DNA from: Kuschelorhynchus macadamiae
Taxonomy: Eukaryota; Arthropoda; Insecta; Coleoptera; Curculionidae
Reading direction: 5' to 3'
DNA length: 64,000 nucleotides
Assembly (NCBI GenBank): GCA_030620095.1
Contig: JAUTXW010000206.1
Location: 1,524,501 to 1,588,500 of the forward strand
A program made the translations under genes and the position numbers. The notes beneath the pieces are model-generated. The model ran no database searches, was not told where the DNA came from, and saw nothing but the letters and a program-made list of their open reading frames with translations. Shown here piece by piece: positions 63,571-64,000 of this stretch (its first letter is position 1; every line of letters begins with the position of its first letter).

Positions 63571-64000
63571 AGGAGCGAAAGTCAAAATTAAAGAAAAATA
63601 GTGCAATATTGTTTTCATAGTCATGTCTACCAAACCTAATAACTGTTTAATACCCTTTTAAAGAGGATATCGGTGTAACTCTAAAATACATCGATTTTTC
63701 GATTCTTATTTTTCGACAAAGAAAAAGATGTCCCAAGTAAGTTTTTTTCACTACGATTATCGAAAAGTTATAATTTTTCGTATTAAAAAAATGTGGATTT
63801 TTCCGAAAAAAAAACACAACATATTTTTATTTTAGTTATTTCTTCTTAGTCGAAAATAAGACTTTGAATATTCGATGCATTTTTAAGGTCAATCGCCAAG
63901 CGTGTATTTGGCTGATTTTTCCCACATTTGCTAAACTTAGGAAATTTCTTAGAGGCCCACATCAATCTGTCACACCGCATATATCATGTGCTTTGCGTGC
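63571..64000. other. Gene-free end of window
   Basis: No supported gene or repeat. Confidence 0.35.

Overview
The window is AT-rich nuclear DNA from an arthropod, most likely an insect. Evidence: short GT-AG introns (61 and 67 bp) inside a mobile-element gene, Polinton, Tc1/mariner-like, Crypton-like and non-LTR remnants, long (TA)n arrays, and no prokaryotic gene layout. A beetle is possible but cannot be shown from sequence alone. No intact host gene is recognised; nearly every coding signal belongs to a mobile element.

Bases 1 to about 12,700 are most of a Polinton (Maverick), a virus-like self-synthesising DNA transposon; the left end lies outside the window. Left half, plus strand: C-terminus of the FtsK/HerA-type packaging ATPase, a conserved unknown protein, a coiled-coil protein, and a retrovirus-type integrase with a C-terminal chromodomain. 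Facing these on the minus strand: two overlapping unknown frames, a glycoprotein-like membrane protein, a BIR-domain protein with a C-terminal membrane anchor, and the protein-primed family B DNA polymerase. The polymerase has two spliceable introns and an N-terminal C2H2 finger, but its 5' half carries a frameshift and a stop. Further right come a repeat-rich Asn/Gln protein (frameshifted), a Cys/His-rich acidic protein with its own TATA-like box, and a C3HC4 RING protein with a TATA box. Capsid and protease genes would be expected to the left. The accessory set (a membrane-anchored BIR and a separate RING) is the most interesting biology here.

From 12.7 kb on the window is a graveyard of repeats. 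It holds an internally tandem repeat family present in about nine copies; a 139-bp MITE nested in one of them; a 2.5-kb terminal-inverted-repeat element (about 15.46-17.95 kb) with a broken protein and a related empty site at 58.1 kb; a mariner-type transposase fossil (19.5-20.4 kb); a non-LTR reverse transcriptase fossil (23.6-25.7 kb, minus); a foldback element (32.1-32.3 kb) with a half copy at 54.0 kb; and a degraded transposon gene (33.3-35.2 kb) whose 3' part forms a 0.9-kb-arm palindrome around a (TA)n loop (34.5-36.7 kb). Next are a roughly 228-bp tandem repeat (37.0-37.9 kb), a second non-LTR element (38.1-40.1 kb) and a Crypton-like tyrosine recombinase fossil (52.9-53.6 kb). The long stretches between (20.4-23.6, 28.2-32.1, 40.1-51.2, 54.2-56.9, 60.2-63.4 kb) show no gene that can be supported.
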